Source: Bacteroidia bacterium
GTDB taxonomy: Bacteria; Bacteroidota; Bacteroidia; Flavobacteriales; Flavobacteriaceae
NCBI GenBank assembly: GCA_030429955.1
Contig: JAUIGO010000002.1
Coordinates: 1 to 64,000, forward strand
Direction: 5' to 3'
Length of the DNA: 64,000 bases
Shown: positions 1-7,869 of the stretch, one piece after another
Numbering within the stretch: the stretch's first letter is position 1
Layout: each line of letters starts with the position of its first letter
The notes under the pieces: model-generated
Databases searched by the model: none
What the model was told of the DNA's origin: nothing
What the model saw: the letters and a program-made list of their open reading frames with translations, nothing else
Translations under genes and position numbers: made by a program

Positions 1-399
1 GTAACTATCCAATAACCTAAAGAGTTGTAAGCATTCTGCATGTACTTCTGTTAATGCATTATACAAGGGCACTTCGTTTACTGTGCCATATTCACAAATC
101 GATTTTGCATCACTCTTATCGGTTTTTGCTTTTGCTAGTTTCATCTGAATAAAACGTTTTACAGACAATGGATTTACTACAGATACCAATACGTTGTTTT
201 TATGTAAAAACTGTGCTAACCTATAATGATAATAACCTGTAGCTTCCATAACGACTAAAGCTTCTTTTGGCAGCTTTTTTAATAGCCCATTAAACCCTTT
301 GGCTTCATTAACTAATTGAAAATGACCTGTCGTTTCACTGTAAACATCAAATACACTTTTACTAATGTCGATACCATAAATTTTTTTATCTTTAGTCAT
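1..399 (-). mobile_element. IS110-family transposase, N-terminal part (cut by window edge)
   Basis: Reading leftward from the ATG at 399, 133 codons stay open to the window edge. The protein starts MTKDKKIYGIDISK, where the first Asp would be the first acidic residue of the RuvC-like DEDD domain. It continues with VVMEATGYYHYRLAQFL and SVVNPLSVKRF and reaches KTDKSDAKSI, all hallmarks of the DEDD_Tnp_IS110 domain. IS110 enzymes recombine circular element DNA with a target, guided by an RNA made from the element's own non-coding end. The C-terminal serine domain and the other element end are outside the window, so I cannot say whether the copy is intact. Family assignment is secure; activity is unknown. 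Confidence 0.9.
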
Positions 400-590
400 A
401 AGAACTGAATTTTGGAAAGAACAGATGCTACTCACATTTCAACAACTTGAAAACGAGATCTAGGTCTCACAGAACTGAACGAAGTTTAAGTAGTAAAAGA
501 GAGAGGATTATCAATGTTGCCGAAGTCTATTTGCTTCACCGTGTATACTAACCTTATTTCTCTCTTTTGTTCTTTCTGATTAATACTTAA
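400..590 (-). ncRNA. Candidate IS110 bridge (guide) RNA region
   Basis: This stretch lies directly upstream of the transposase start, has no open frame, and is where IS110-group elements encode their bridge RNA. A perfect 10-bp stem (495-504 AAAAGAGAGA with 559-568) closes a 54-nt internal loop, large enough to be a guide loop. The exact RNA ends, the element boundary (probably 570-600) and the guide bases cannot be fixed without a second copy. The position follows known IS110 organisation; the RNA itself is inferred. Confidence 0.5.
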
Positions 591-599
591 ATTTAGTGA

Positions 600-693
600 A
601 TTACAAACTTAAGGCGTGTATAGCGAATGAGGCGCAACTATGGCTCTCCGTGAGGCGCGCCTCACTACGCCATACACAGTGGACATTACAAAC
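600..693. repeat. Imperfect palindrome bounded by 9-bp direct repeats
   Basis: Arms 616-635 and 657-677 are near-complementary (GTGTATaGCG...TGAGGCGC against its inverted copy). The palindrome is bracketed by identical 9-mers ATTACAAAC at 600-608 and 685-693. It is much more GC-rich than its surroundings. The direct repeats resemble a target-site duplication of a small non-autonomous element, and the structure also resembles recombination sites of gene cassettes. It lies just upstream of the lipoprotein gene at 710. Confidence 0.55.
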
Positions 694-709
694 AATATAA
701 AAACCGAAA

Positions 710-1912
710 ATGAAAAAAAACTTTCTACTACTGATTTTAATCATTTGCATAACATCTTGCAAGAACGAAAACACAATAGCCGAATTAGGAAAAACAGTAC
801 CAAACTACAAATTCAGTAATATTTTAAATAGCAAACAAAGTCAAATATCATTAAACGATTTAAAAGGAAAACCTGTCATTTTAGAATTTTGGGCGACTTG
901 GTGTGGCCCTTGTATTCCTGCAATGAAAAAACTAGATAGCCTAAAAAATCAATTTGGAGATAAAATTGAAATCATTACTATTTCACATGAAAATCAACAA
1001 CGTTTAGAACAGTTTATAAAAAACTCTCAAACATCATTACGAGTTGTTTCAGATACAACTCATAAAAAAAACTTCAAATATAAAGTAATTCCTCATTCCA
1101 TTATCATAGATAAAAATGGAGTTGTAAGAGCAATTACAAGCCCAAAAAATATTAACGAAGAAGTCATTAAAAATCTCATTTTCGATAATAAAATCGATTT
1201 AGAGATAAAGGATGATTTCTACATCAACCCAAACTTGGAAGTTGAAACAATAAATACTATTGCTAACAATGATTATACGATTGCACTAAAGAGTTATGAC
1301 CAAGAAAAAAGAGGTGGTTTTGGACTTTTAATAGATTCGGAGGGTAATATAAATGGTGTCGATATGTGGAATAGTACAATTCCAAGACTTTATCAGACTC
1401 TATTTGGTATTGCATCTCCGAGTAGAATGATTTTTAAAGACAGTTTGAGTGAGAAAGACTTTCCTTACAAGAAAGAACATCAATATAATTTTATGATTCA
1501 AGTTTCAGATAAATATCAACAAAAATGGAGAGAAATTGGAATTGAATTTCTCAATGAAAATTTTGATGTTAATGCCAAAATGGGAGTCGATTCTCTAGAA
1601 TGTTATGTACTAAAAAATGTGGACAGGACAATTAAACCATCAAAATCTGAATCGCCCGAGTTTATGTTTATGGGTACAATTCTAAAAACTAAAAAAATTA
1701 AAATGTCAAAATTAGCTGAGTATTTAGAAAACTTCACACCAATTCCTGTTTTGGACAAGACAGATTTGAATGGCGAATACGACATTGATTTGGAATGGAA
1801 AGCTGAAGATCCGAAAACAATGCATTCTGAATTGAAAAAATTTGGGCTGGAATTAATCAGAGCAGAAGAAAAATTACCAGTCGAAATAATGGAAATTTAT
1901 AAAAAACAATAA
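710..1912 (+). CDS. TlpA-like thioredoxin lipoprotein with C-terminal DUF3738 domain
   Basis: A 400-residue protein with a lipoprotein signal (hydrophobic stretch then ITSC, lipidated Cys17), so it should be anchored in a membrane and face the periplasm or outside. Residues about 25-160 form a thioredoxin/TlpA domain with the redox motif WATWCGPC. The C-terminal half matches the TIGR03435/DUF3738 pattern (YVLKNVDRTIKPS, then VLDKTDLNGEYDIDLEWKA), which is of unknown function. TlpA proteins reduce disulfides of exported proteins; the substrate here is not evident. The gene is alone, sits between two long palindromes and beside an IS110 element, and may have been acquired. Domain calls are good; the role is open. 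Confidence 0.82.
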   Translation: MKKNFLLLILIICITSCKNENTIAELGKTVPNYKFSNILNSKQSQISLNDLKGKPVILEFWATWCGPCIPAMKKLDSLKNQFGDKIEIITISHENQQRLEQFIKNSQTSLRVVSDTTHKKNFKYKVIPHSIIIDKNGVVRAITSPKNINEEVIKNLIFDNKIDLEIKDDFYINPNLEVETINTIANNDYTIALKSYDQEKRGGFGLLIDSEGNINGVDMWNSTIPRLYQTLFGIASPSRMIFKDSLSEKDFPYKKEHQYNFMIQVSDKYQQKWREIGIEFLNENFDVNAKMGVDSLECYVLKNVDRTIKPSKSESPEFMFMGTILKTKKIKMSKLAEYLENFTPIPVLDKTDLNGEYDIDLEWKAEDPKTMHSELKKFGLELIRAEEKLPVEIMEIYKKQ

Positions 1913-1919
1913 ATACTGT

Positions 1920-2050
1920 TGCCAACAATAGCTATAAGTAATTGCTTGTTCCCGCCTACTTCTGAAAATCCGTGAGGATTTTCAGTTTGGTGTATACTTG
2001 CAAAATTCAGTGATAACCCACGCAACTACTCATAGCCGAGACCGTTAAAC
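1920..2050. repeat. Long imperfect palindrome, attC-like
   Basis: Outer arms 1931-1945 (GCTATAAGTAATTGC) and 2022-2036 pair at 13 of 15 positions. Inside is a perfect hairpin, CTGAAAATCC 1962-1971 with 1976-1985 around GTGA. The block ends in GTTAAAC (2044-2050), which fits the integron attC core GTTRRRY; the matching 5' core (TGCCAAC, 1920-1926) fits only 5 of 7 positions. The length of about 131 bp is within the attC range. It begins 8 bp after the stop of the lipoprotein gene. A strong transcription terminator is a simpler alternative for the inner hairpin alone. Confidence 0.5.
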
Positions 2051-2056
2051 GAAACT

Positions 2057-3502
2057 CTAAAAACTACAACTCGTAATTTCAGTAACACGTAGTGTGTTTA
2101 CCATCCCTTTATCTTGTATTGGCATGGCTGCCAAGCTAATAAGCATATCGCCTACTTCAAGATAGCCTTTTTGGCAAGCAATGGCGTTTACATCTTCAAT
2201 GGTTTCGTCTGTACTTACAAACCTATCATAATAAAATGCCTTAACTCCCCAAAGTAAGCTAAGTTGCGTTAATATACGTTTGTTGGACGTGAATACTAAA
2301 ATATGGGCTTGTGGTCGCCATGCAGAAATCTGAAATGCTGTATAACCACTATTGGTCAATGTAGAAATAGCTTTCGCGTTAATTTCATTGGCCATATTAG
2401 CAGCATGATAACAAATAGCTTTTGTGATATAACGATTGGTGCGAATGTGAGGTGGAGATTGAGGCACTTTAATAAGTGGTGAGTCTTCAACACTTTCTAA
2501 AATACTACTCATTTTCTCAATCACTTGTACAGGATAATTACCTACAGAAGTTTCGCCAGACAGCATAACTGCATCAGCACCATCCATCACAGAATTGGCA
2601 ACATCATTCACCTCAGCACGTGTTGGTGTTAAACTGGTAATCATTGATTCCATCATTTGAGTTGCAATGATTACAGGGATTCTGGCACGTTTAGCCCTAA
2701 GCACTAATTGTTTTTGAATTAATGGTACTTCTTGCGCAGGAATTTCAACACCTAAATCACCGCGAGCCACCATTAAACCATCGCAATACGCTACAATTTT
2801 ATCGATATTTTCAACAGCTTCAGGCTTTTCTATTTTAGCAATGATCGGAATTTTATGGTCGCTATGTTCTTTAATGATGTCTTGAAGCTGCATTAAATCT
2901 TCAGCATGTCTTACAAAGGATAATGCTAACCAATCTACTTTTTGCCCAATGGCAAAAATGGCATCTTCAATATCTTTTTCTGTAAGTGCAGGTTGTGATA
3001 TGTTGGTGTTAGGTAAATTAACGCCTTTTTTCGATTTTAATGGTCCTCCTTGAATAACACGTGCTTTAACTTCAGTCTTTTGGTCAGATGAAACCACTTC
3101 AAAAATCAATTTCCCATCATCCAACAAAATACGTTCTCCTGGTTTTGCATCTTGAGGAAAATTATCATACGTCATATAAACACGCTTTTTGGTTCCCATA
3201 AACCGTTTGCCTGTAGCAAATATGATTTCATCACCTTTATTTACCACAACTTCCTCTTTCATTGTGCCAACTCTCAATTTTGGCCCTTGTAAATCGCCTA
3301 AAATTGCTGCATTGTAACCAAATTCTTCGTTGAGTTCTCTAATTGTTTTGATGCGCTTTTTTACATCGCTATAATTAGCATGCGAAAAATTGATTCTAAA
3401 CACGTTTACACCTGCTTCCAACATATCCTTTAATATTTCTTTGGTGCTAGTTGCTGGTCCTAGAGTGGCTACAATTTTGGTCTTTTTTCTGTGTATTGGC
3501 AT
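2057..3502 (-). CDS. pyk: Pyruvate kinase
   Basis: Catalyses the last step of glycolysis, phosphoenolpyruvate plus ADP to pyruvate plus ATP, in the cytoplasm. The 481-residue length is normal. Visible signatures are FRINFSHANYSD near the N-terminus, IPIIAKIEKPEAVENI with the catalytic Lys, MVARGDLGVEIP, and IATQMMESMI. The C-terminal regulatory domain is present (from about residue 350). The start ATG overlaps the stop of the upstream IPExxxVDY gene by one base (TAATG), so the two are translationally coupled at the end of the acpP-fabF-rnc operon. Confidence 0.97.
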   Translation of the reverse strand: MPIHRKKTKIVATLGPATSTKEILKDMLEAGVNVFRINFSHANYSDVKKRIKTIRELNEEFGYNAAILGDLQGPKLRVGTMKEEVVVNKGDEIIFATGKRFMGTKKRVYMTYDNFPQDAKPGERILLDDGKLIFEVVSSDQKTEVKARVIQGGPLKSKKGVNLPNTNISQPALTEKDIEDAIFAIGQKVDWLALSFVRHAEDLMQLQDIIKEHSDHKIPIIAKIEKPEAVENIDKIVAYCDGLMVARGDLGVEIPAQEVPLIQKQLVLRAKRARIPVIIATQMMESMITSLTPTRAEVNDVANSVMDGADAVMLSGETSVGNYPVQVIEKMSSILESVEDSPLIKVPQSPPHIRTNRYITKAICYHAANMANEINAKAISTLTNSGYTAFQISAWRPQAHILVFTSNKRILTQLSLLWGVKAFYYDRFVSTDETIEDVNAIACQKGYLEVGDMLISLAAMPIQDKGMVNTLRVTEITSCSF

Positions 3503-3984
3503 TAATTGAATATTAAATTGTTTTTTGATTTTAAAGTTGTTGTATCAACATCATATATAGTAACTACTTGTGGTATTTTTTGAATGCTATTGATAATATG
3601 CTTAATATCTAAATTACTGTTATCATTCTCTATTTTAAGAAAATAATTTACTCTTTTATATTCTGGTATTAGGTTATAAATCTTGATGACTTTTGATGAT
3701 GCATCAAACAATGAGCCTGTACTTACAAGACTATCTTCTTCTTTCTTACAGATATTTGAAACCAAGCTCCACATTGTTTCGTGTTCCTTATCTTCCCATT
3801 CATAAATTGAATATGAGGCTGATGTGTACTCAAAATCTAAATCAGCTTTATCTCGTTTTAAGTTAATGTTTAAAAACTGGTTTAAAAGATAGGCTAACCG
3901 ATAATCTTCCAAATCACAATGAATGGCTAATAACGAGTAAGCCTCATCATAGAATTCATCAACAAGTAACTTGTGTATTGCCAC
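3502..3984 (-). CDS. IPExxxVDY family protein
   Basis: A 160-residue protein with the family landmark LIPEYKRVNYFLKI in its C-terminal half. It belongs to a Bacteroidetes-restricted family of unknown function found between rnc and pyk. There is no ATG at the front. Family members begin with a short sequence like MAIHKLL, which fits GTG at 3984 (giving MAIHKLLVDEFYDEAYSLL); TTG at 3990 is the alternative. The conserved coupling to pyk suggests co-expression with glycolysis, but no activity is known. Confidence 0.85.
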   Translation of the reverse strand: MAIHKLLVDEFYDEAYSLLAIHCDLEDYRLAYLLNQFLNINLKRDKADLDFEYTSASYSIYEWEDKEHETMWSLVSNICKKEEDSLVSTGSLFDASSKVIKIYNLIPEYKRVNYFLKIENDNSNLDIKHIINSIQKIPQVVTIYDVDTTTLKSKNNLIFN

Positions 3985-4004
3985 AATCAAAATATTATTA
4001 ATTG

Positions 4005-4012
4005 TAAATATA
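4005..4012 (-). promoter_or_regulatory. Weak -7 promoter element for the IPExxxVDY-pyk pair
   Basis: TATATTTA on the minus strand matches TAnnTTTG at 7 of 8 positions and lies about 20 bases before the proposed start, in the 100-bp gap after rnc. It would allow IPExxxVDY-pyk transcription independent of the upstream operon. Confidence 0.35.
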
Positions 4013-4093
4013 ACATTTTGCTATCATTAAATATAGGCTTTAGGTTATTCTTAACCTTAAATTTAAACCCTTATACTTTAAGTAATAACAAGT

Positions 4094-4834
4094 TTAGAAA
4101 GCTCTTGATATTTTATTCTGAAACGCAAAAAAAGCACGTTTTGAAGCCTTTTCTTCTGCTTTCTTTTTAGAAGTTGCCCTTGCCTTTGCAACAATTTTAT
4201 TATTGATAGATAGCTTTACTGAAAAATGTCTGAGTTCATCGTTTCCTGTATCTTCATATACATGATAATCAAAGGTCTTTTTTTCTTTTTGGCACCATTC
4301 AATTAAAAGACTTTTATAGCTTATTACTTTACCTTCAAGTTGTTCAATATCAACATGAGGAATTATAATTCTATCATAAATAAATTTTTCGCAATAGTCG
4401 TACCCTTTATCAAGGTAAATGGCTCCAACTAAAGCTTCAAAGAGGTTGCCGTGAATATTATTGCCAAAATTATCTACTGGGATTTTGCTTTCAACCAAAT
4501 CAATAAGATTTAAATCTTTTCCAAGTTCATTTAAATGCTCACGACTCACTATTTTGGAGCGCATTTTTGTTAGATAACCTTCATCACCTTCTGGTACTTC
4601 ATTATACAAATGCGAGGCTATAACAGCACTCAACATAGCATCGCCAACAAACTCCAAACGCTCATAATTAATTGGTGTGCCATCTTTATCACGAATATTC
4701 ATGGAACGATGCGTGAATGCCTTCTCGTAGTAACTCATATTACTAGGCTTGTAACCAACTATATTTTTAATTTGAATAAAAAAATTCCCGTTTCTTTCAG
4801 AACGGGAATTAAGTATGTTACGAATGAAATTCAT
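4094..4834 (-). CDS. rnc: Ribonuclease III
   Basis: A double-stranded RNA endonuclease that processes rRNA precursors and antisense duplexes. It is 246 residues long, typical of the family. The signature NYERLEFVGDAML carries the metal-binding Glu/Asp, and NLFEALVGAIYLD carries the second acidic pair. A dsRNA-binding domain follows from about residue 168 (YKSLLIEWCQKEKK to KKKAEEKASKRAF). The start is 7 bp behind the fabF stop, so it is in the acpP-fabF operon, the usual Bacteroidetes arrangement. Confidence 0.96.
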   Translation of the reverse strand: MNFIRNILNSRSERNGNFFIQIKNIVGYKPSNMSYYEKAFTHRSMNIRDKDGTPINYERLEFVGDAMLSAVIASHLYNEVPEGDEGYLTKMRSKIVSREHLNELGKDLNLIDLVESKIPVDNFGNNIHGNLFEALVGAIYLDKGYDYCEKFIYDRIIIPHVDIEQLEGKVISYKSLLIEWCQKEKKTFDYHVYEDTGNDELRHFSVKLSINNKIVAKARATSKKKAEEKASKRAFFAFQNKISRAF

Positions 4835-4841
4835 TCAGTAA

Positions 4842-6092
4842 TTAATCTAATTTTTTGAATAATACACAAGCATTGTGTCCGCCAAACCCAAAGGTATTGC
4901 TCATGACTACTTTAACATCTCTTTTTTGTGCCTTATTCAAAGTTAAGTTTAATTCCGGATCTATGTTTTCATCTACTGTTGTGTGATTTATTGTTGGAGG
5001 CACAATACCATGTTCCATTGCAAGAATGGAAGCTATGGCCTCTATAGCTCCAGCAGCACCTAACAAGTGACCTGTCATAGATTTAGTTGAATTGATATTT
5101 ATGTTTTTAGCATGATCTCCAAAAACTTCTGTAATCGCTTTTAGTTCTGCAACATCACCCAAAGGTGTGGATGTACCATGTGTATTGATATGATCTACTT
5201 CTTGAGGTGAAACACCTGCATTTTCTAAGCAATTTTTCATCACTGCAATAACACCAATCCCTTCTGGATGAGGAGCAGTCATGTGATATGCATCAGACGA
5301 CATTCCGCCTCCTAATACTTCAGCATAAATTTTTGCGCCTCTTGCTTTTGCGTGCTCATACTCTTCAAGAATAATTGCTCCAGCACCTTCTCCTAACACG
5401 AAACCATCTCTGGTTGCGTCAAAGGGTCTAGACGCTGTTTCAGGACTTTCGTTTCTTGTTGAAAGTGCGTGCATAGCATTAAAACCTCCCATTCCAGCAA
5501 TGGTTACTGCTGCTTCACTTCCACCAGTTACAATAACATCACAATGTCCTAAACGTATATAGTTTAAAGCATCAATCATTGCATTTGCAGAGGAAGCACA
5601 AGCGGAAACCGTTGTGTAATTAGGTCCCATAAAACCATGTTTGATGGAAATATTCCCAGGAGCAATATCTGCAATCATTTTTGGGATAAAGAATGGGTTG
5701 AATCTTGGTGTACCATCTCCAGCAGCGAAGTTTAATACTTCTTCCTGAAAAGTTTCCAAGCCTCCAATTCCTGCTCCCCAAATAACACCTACTCGTAATT
5801 TATTTACTTTGTCTAAATCTAACTTAGCATCTACAATGGCTTCGTCTGAAGCCACCATAGCATACTGTGTAAATTTGTCCATTTTACGAGCTTCTTTCCT
5901 ATCAAGAAAATCTGTAGGCTCAAAGTTTTTTAATTCGCAAGCGAATTTCGTCTTGAACTTTTCAGTATCAAAATAGGTTATTGGAGCAGCACCGCTTTTC
6001 CCACTAATAAGAGCATTCCAATATTCATCTTTGGTATTCCCTATAGGAGTAAGTGCACCTAAACCAGTAACTACAACTCGCTTTAAATTCAT
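4842..6092 (-). CDS. fabF: 3-oxoacyl-[acyl-carrier-protein] synthase II
   Basis: Condenses malonyl-ACP with acyl-ACP in fatty acid elongation. The 416-residue thiolase-fold protein shows the catalytic Cys in TVSACASSANAM, the first His in INTHGTSTPLGD, the Lys/His region KSMTGHLLGAAGA, and the C-terminal NTFGFGGHN. It begins 15 bp after acpP, whose product is its substrate carrier. Confidence 0.97.
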   Translation of the reverse strand: MNLKRVVVTGLGALTPIGNTKDEYWNALISGKSGAAPITYFDTEKFKTKFACELKNFEPTDFLDRKEARKMDKFTQYAMVASDEAIVDAKLDLDKVNKLRVGVIWGAGIGGLETFQEEVLNFAAGDGTPRFNPFFIPKMIADIAPGNISIKHGFMGPNYTTVSACASSANAMIDALNYIRLGHCDVIVTGGSEAAVTIAGMGGFNAMHALSTRNESPETASRPFDATRDGFVLGEGAGAIILEEYEHAKARGAKIYAEVLGGGMSSDAYHMTAPHPEGIGVIAVMKNCLENAGVSPQEVDHINTHGTSTPLGDVAELKAITEVFGDHAKNININSTKSMTGHLLGAAGAIEAIASILAMEHGIVPPTINHTTVDENIDPELNLTLNKAQKRDVKVVMSNTFGFGGHNACVLFKKLD

Positions 6093-6107
6093 AAAATAAA
6101 CTGTTAT

Positions 6108-6341
6108 TTATTTTGCGGCTTCAATATATGATATTGCTTGACCAACTGTTGCAATGTTTTCAGCTTGATCATCTGGAATTTGGATATCGAATTCTTTTTC
6201 GAACTCCATTATTAATTCTACAGTGTCTAATGAATCTGCTCCTAAGTCGTTTGTGAAGCTAGCTTCAGTTACAACTTCGTTTTCATCAACACCTAATTTG
6301 TCTACGATAATCGCTTTTACTCTTGATGCAATGTCTGACAT
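6108..6341 (-). CDS. acpP: Acyl carrier protein
   Basis: A 77-residue acidic helical protein carrying growing acyl chains on a phosphopantetheine attached to the Ser of [12 protein letters not shown] (about residue 38). It is the first gene of the leftward operon acpP-fabF-rnc-IPExxxVDY-pyk, so the carrier and its condensing enzyme are made together. Confidence 0.97.
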   Translation of the reverse strand: MSDIASRVKAIIVDKLGVDENEVVTEASFTNDLGADSLDTVELIMEFEKEFDIQIPDDQAENIATVGQAISYIEAAK

Positions 6342-6371
6342 AATCTTTAATTTTAAGTTTTAATTAGTGTG

Positions 6372-6379
6372 CAAAAATA
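6372..6379 (-). promoter_or_regulatory. -7 promoter element of the acpP operon
   Basis: TATTTTTG on the minus strand, a full match to TAnnTTTG, lies 31 bases before the acpP ATG. It lies in the divergent gap between acpP and purN. No clear TTG -33 element is visible at the right distance. Confidence 0.6.
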
Positions 6380-6521
6380 AAAAACTTTATTTTAAAACGC
6401 ACTTTTACAATAAAAATGTGAATGTAATTTAAGGATTTTAACTTGAAGAATTTTATTTTGTGTCTAATTGTTAATAATTATTCTTTTTTTTGTTGAATAA
6501 TCATAACATTATAATCTGTAA

Positions 6522-7085
6522 ATGAAACATATTGTAATTTTTGCTTCCGGAAGTGGAACTAATGCTGAAAATTTAATTAAGTTTTTTCACAACAGAGATA
6601 ATGCTTCTGTTATTCAGGTATTGACTAACAATCCTCATGCCAAAGTTTTGGAGCGATGTAAAAAATTGAATGTTAGCGCTTTATCCTTCAATAAAACCGC
6701 TTTCTATGATACTGATCATGTGTTATATCTTTTAAAATCCGTTAAACCAAATTTAATAGTGTTGGCTGGCTTTTTATGGAAGTTCCCTGAAAATATTATT
6801 GCTGAATTCCCAAATAAAATAATAAATATACATCCAGCTTTATTGCCAAAATATGGTGGAAAAGGCATGTATGGCATGCATGTGCACAAAGCTGTTGTTG
6901 TTAATAAAGAAAAAGAAAGTGGTATTACAATTCACTATGTAAACGAAGATTATGATGAAGGCGCTATCATTTTTCAGGCAAAATGTGATGTTTTAGCTTC
7001 AGATTCAGCCCAAGATGTTGCTGAAAAAATTCATGAATTGGAAATGGAGCATTTTCCTAAAGTTGTGGAAGAATTATTAAAATAA
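6522..7085 (+). CDS. purN: Phosphoribosylglycinamide formyltransferase
   Basis: Transfers a formyl group from 10-formyltetrahydrofolate to GAR, the third step of purine synthesis. The 187-residue protein has the N-terminal IVIFASGSGTNAENLI phosphate-binding segment, the catalytic Asn/His segment INIHPALLPKYGGKG, and the late HYVNEDYDEGAIIFQ with the catalytic Asp. It is transcribed divergently from acpP. Confidence 0.95.
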   Translation: MKHIVIFASGSGTNAENLIKFFHNRDNASVIQVLTNNPHAKVLERCKKLNVSALSFNKTAFYDTDHVLYLLKSVKPNLIVLAGFLWKFPENIIAEFPNKIINIHPALLPKYGGKGMYGMHVHKAVVVNKEKESGITIHYVNEDYDEGAIIFQAKCDVLASDSAQDVAEKIHELEMEHFPKVVEELLK

Positions 7086-7096
7086 TTAGCAAGTTA

Positions 7097-7116
7097 CACT
7101 GAGCGCAGTCGAAGTG
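7097..7116. repeat. Short intergenic inverted repeat
   Basis: The sequence CACTGAGCGCAGTCGAAGTG is an imperfect palindrome of a kind scattered in flavobacterial intergenic DNA. Only one copy is seen in this window. It stands 12 bp after the purN stop and just before a REP-like hairpin. Confidence 0.4.
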
Positions 7117-7142
7117 CTTACGAAAAAAAACTTAAATTAAAG

Positions 7143-7167
7143 AGATTCCTGCCTTGGCAGGAATGAC
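7143..7167. repeat. REP-like hairpin, copy 1
   Basis: Nearly perfect inverted repeat ATTCCTGCC (7145-7153) and GGCAGGAAT (7156-7164) followed by GAC. It shares the pattern GTCATTCCTG...CAGGAATCT, read in inverse orientation, with the copies at 8965, 26611 and 29434. It ends 5 bp before the next start codon. Confidence 0.7.
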
Positions 7168-7172
7168 AAAAA

Positions 7173-7814
7173 ATGGCTAAAAAAAAGAAAAAATACTATA
7201 CAGTCTGGAAAGGACATCACAAAGGCGTTTTTGAGTCTTGGGATGATTGCAAAGCGCAGATAAAAGATTTTGAAGGAGCTCAATACAAATCTTTTGAAAC
7301 TTTTGATGCTGCCAAAAAAGCGTTAAAAGGGAATTACAAAGACTTTATTGGAAAAGGTAAAAAATTCAATAGTGAGCTATCTGAAGCTCAGCTTAAAAAA
7401 ATAGGACAGCCTAACTTTAACTCCATTTCAGTTGATGCTGCCTCAAGTGGAAATCCAGGGAAAATGGAATATCGTGGTGTAGACACCAAAACCAAAAAAC
7501 AATTGTTCAAACAAGGTCCTTTTGAAGAAGGCACCAATAATATTGGAGAATTTCTAGCCATTGTTCATGGCCTTGCATTTCTAAAGCAACAAAACAGCAA
7601 TCGCATTATTTACACAGACTCCAAAACAGCCATAAGTTGGATAAATAAAAAAAAATGTAACACGAAACTTGAACGTTCAGAAAAAAATAAAACTCTTTTT
7701 GAGCTAGTAGATCGTGCTGTAACTTGGTTAAAAACCAATAACTACTCAACAACCATAGTAAAATGGGAAACCAAAGCTTGGGGAGAAATTCCTGCAGATT
7801 TTGGGAGAAAATAA
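7173..7814 (+). CDS. rnhA: Ribonuclease HI with N-terminal viroplasmin/hybrid-binding domain
   Basis: Degrades the RNA strand of RNA-DNA hybrids. Of 213 residues, the first 50 form a viroplasmin-type hybrid-binding domain (YYTVWKGHHKGVFESW, then YKSFETFDAAKKAL). The catalytic domain follows with the four acidic residues seen in ISVDAASSGNPG, NNIGEFLAIVHG, IIYTDSKTAISW and IPADFGRK. This two-domain form is standard in Bacteroidetes. Confidence 0.92.
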   Translation: MAKKKKKYYTVWKGHHKGVFESWDDCKAQIKDFEGAQYKSFETFDAAKKALKGNYKDFIGKGKKFNSELSEAQLKKIGQPNFNSISVDAASSGNPGKMEYRGVDTKTKKQLFKQGPFEEGTNNIGEFLAIVHGLAFLKQQNSNRIIYTDSKTAISWINKKKCNTKLERSEKNKTLFELVDRAVTWLKTNNYSTTIVKWETKAWGEIPADFGRK

Positions 7815-7840
7815 ATTCGCTTTTTACTTCTTAAAAAACG

Positions 7841-7848
7841 TATATTTG
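7841..7848 (+). promoter_or_regulatory. -7 promoter element of the PfkB kinase gene
   Basis: TATATTTG, a full TAnnTTTG match, lies 21 bases before the ATG at 7870. It supports the choice of that start over an upstream in-frame start that would overlap the RNase H gene. Confidence 0.65.
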
Positions 7849-7869
7849 CAGCAAATTTTAAACGCTTAT

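Noticed and set aside
1962-1985. Perfect 10-bp hairpin as an ordinary terminator of the lipoprotein gene
   Set aside because: Not excluded for the inner hairpin, but no T run follows, and the outer 15-bp arms around it are not explained by a terminator.
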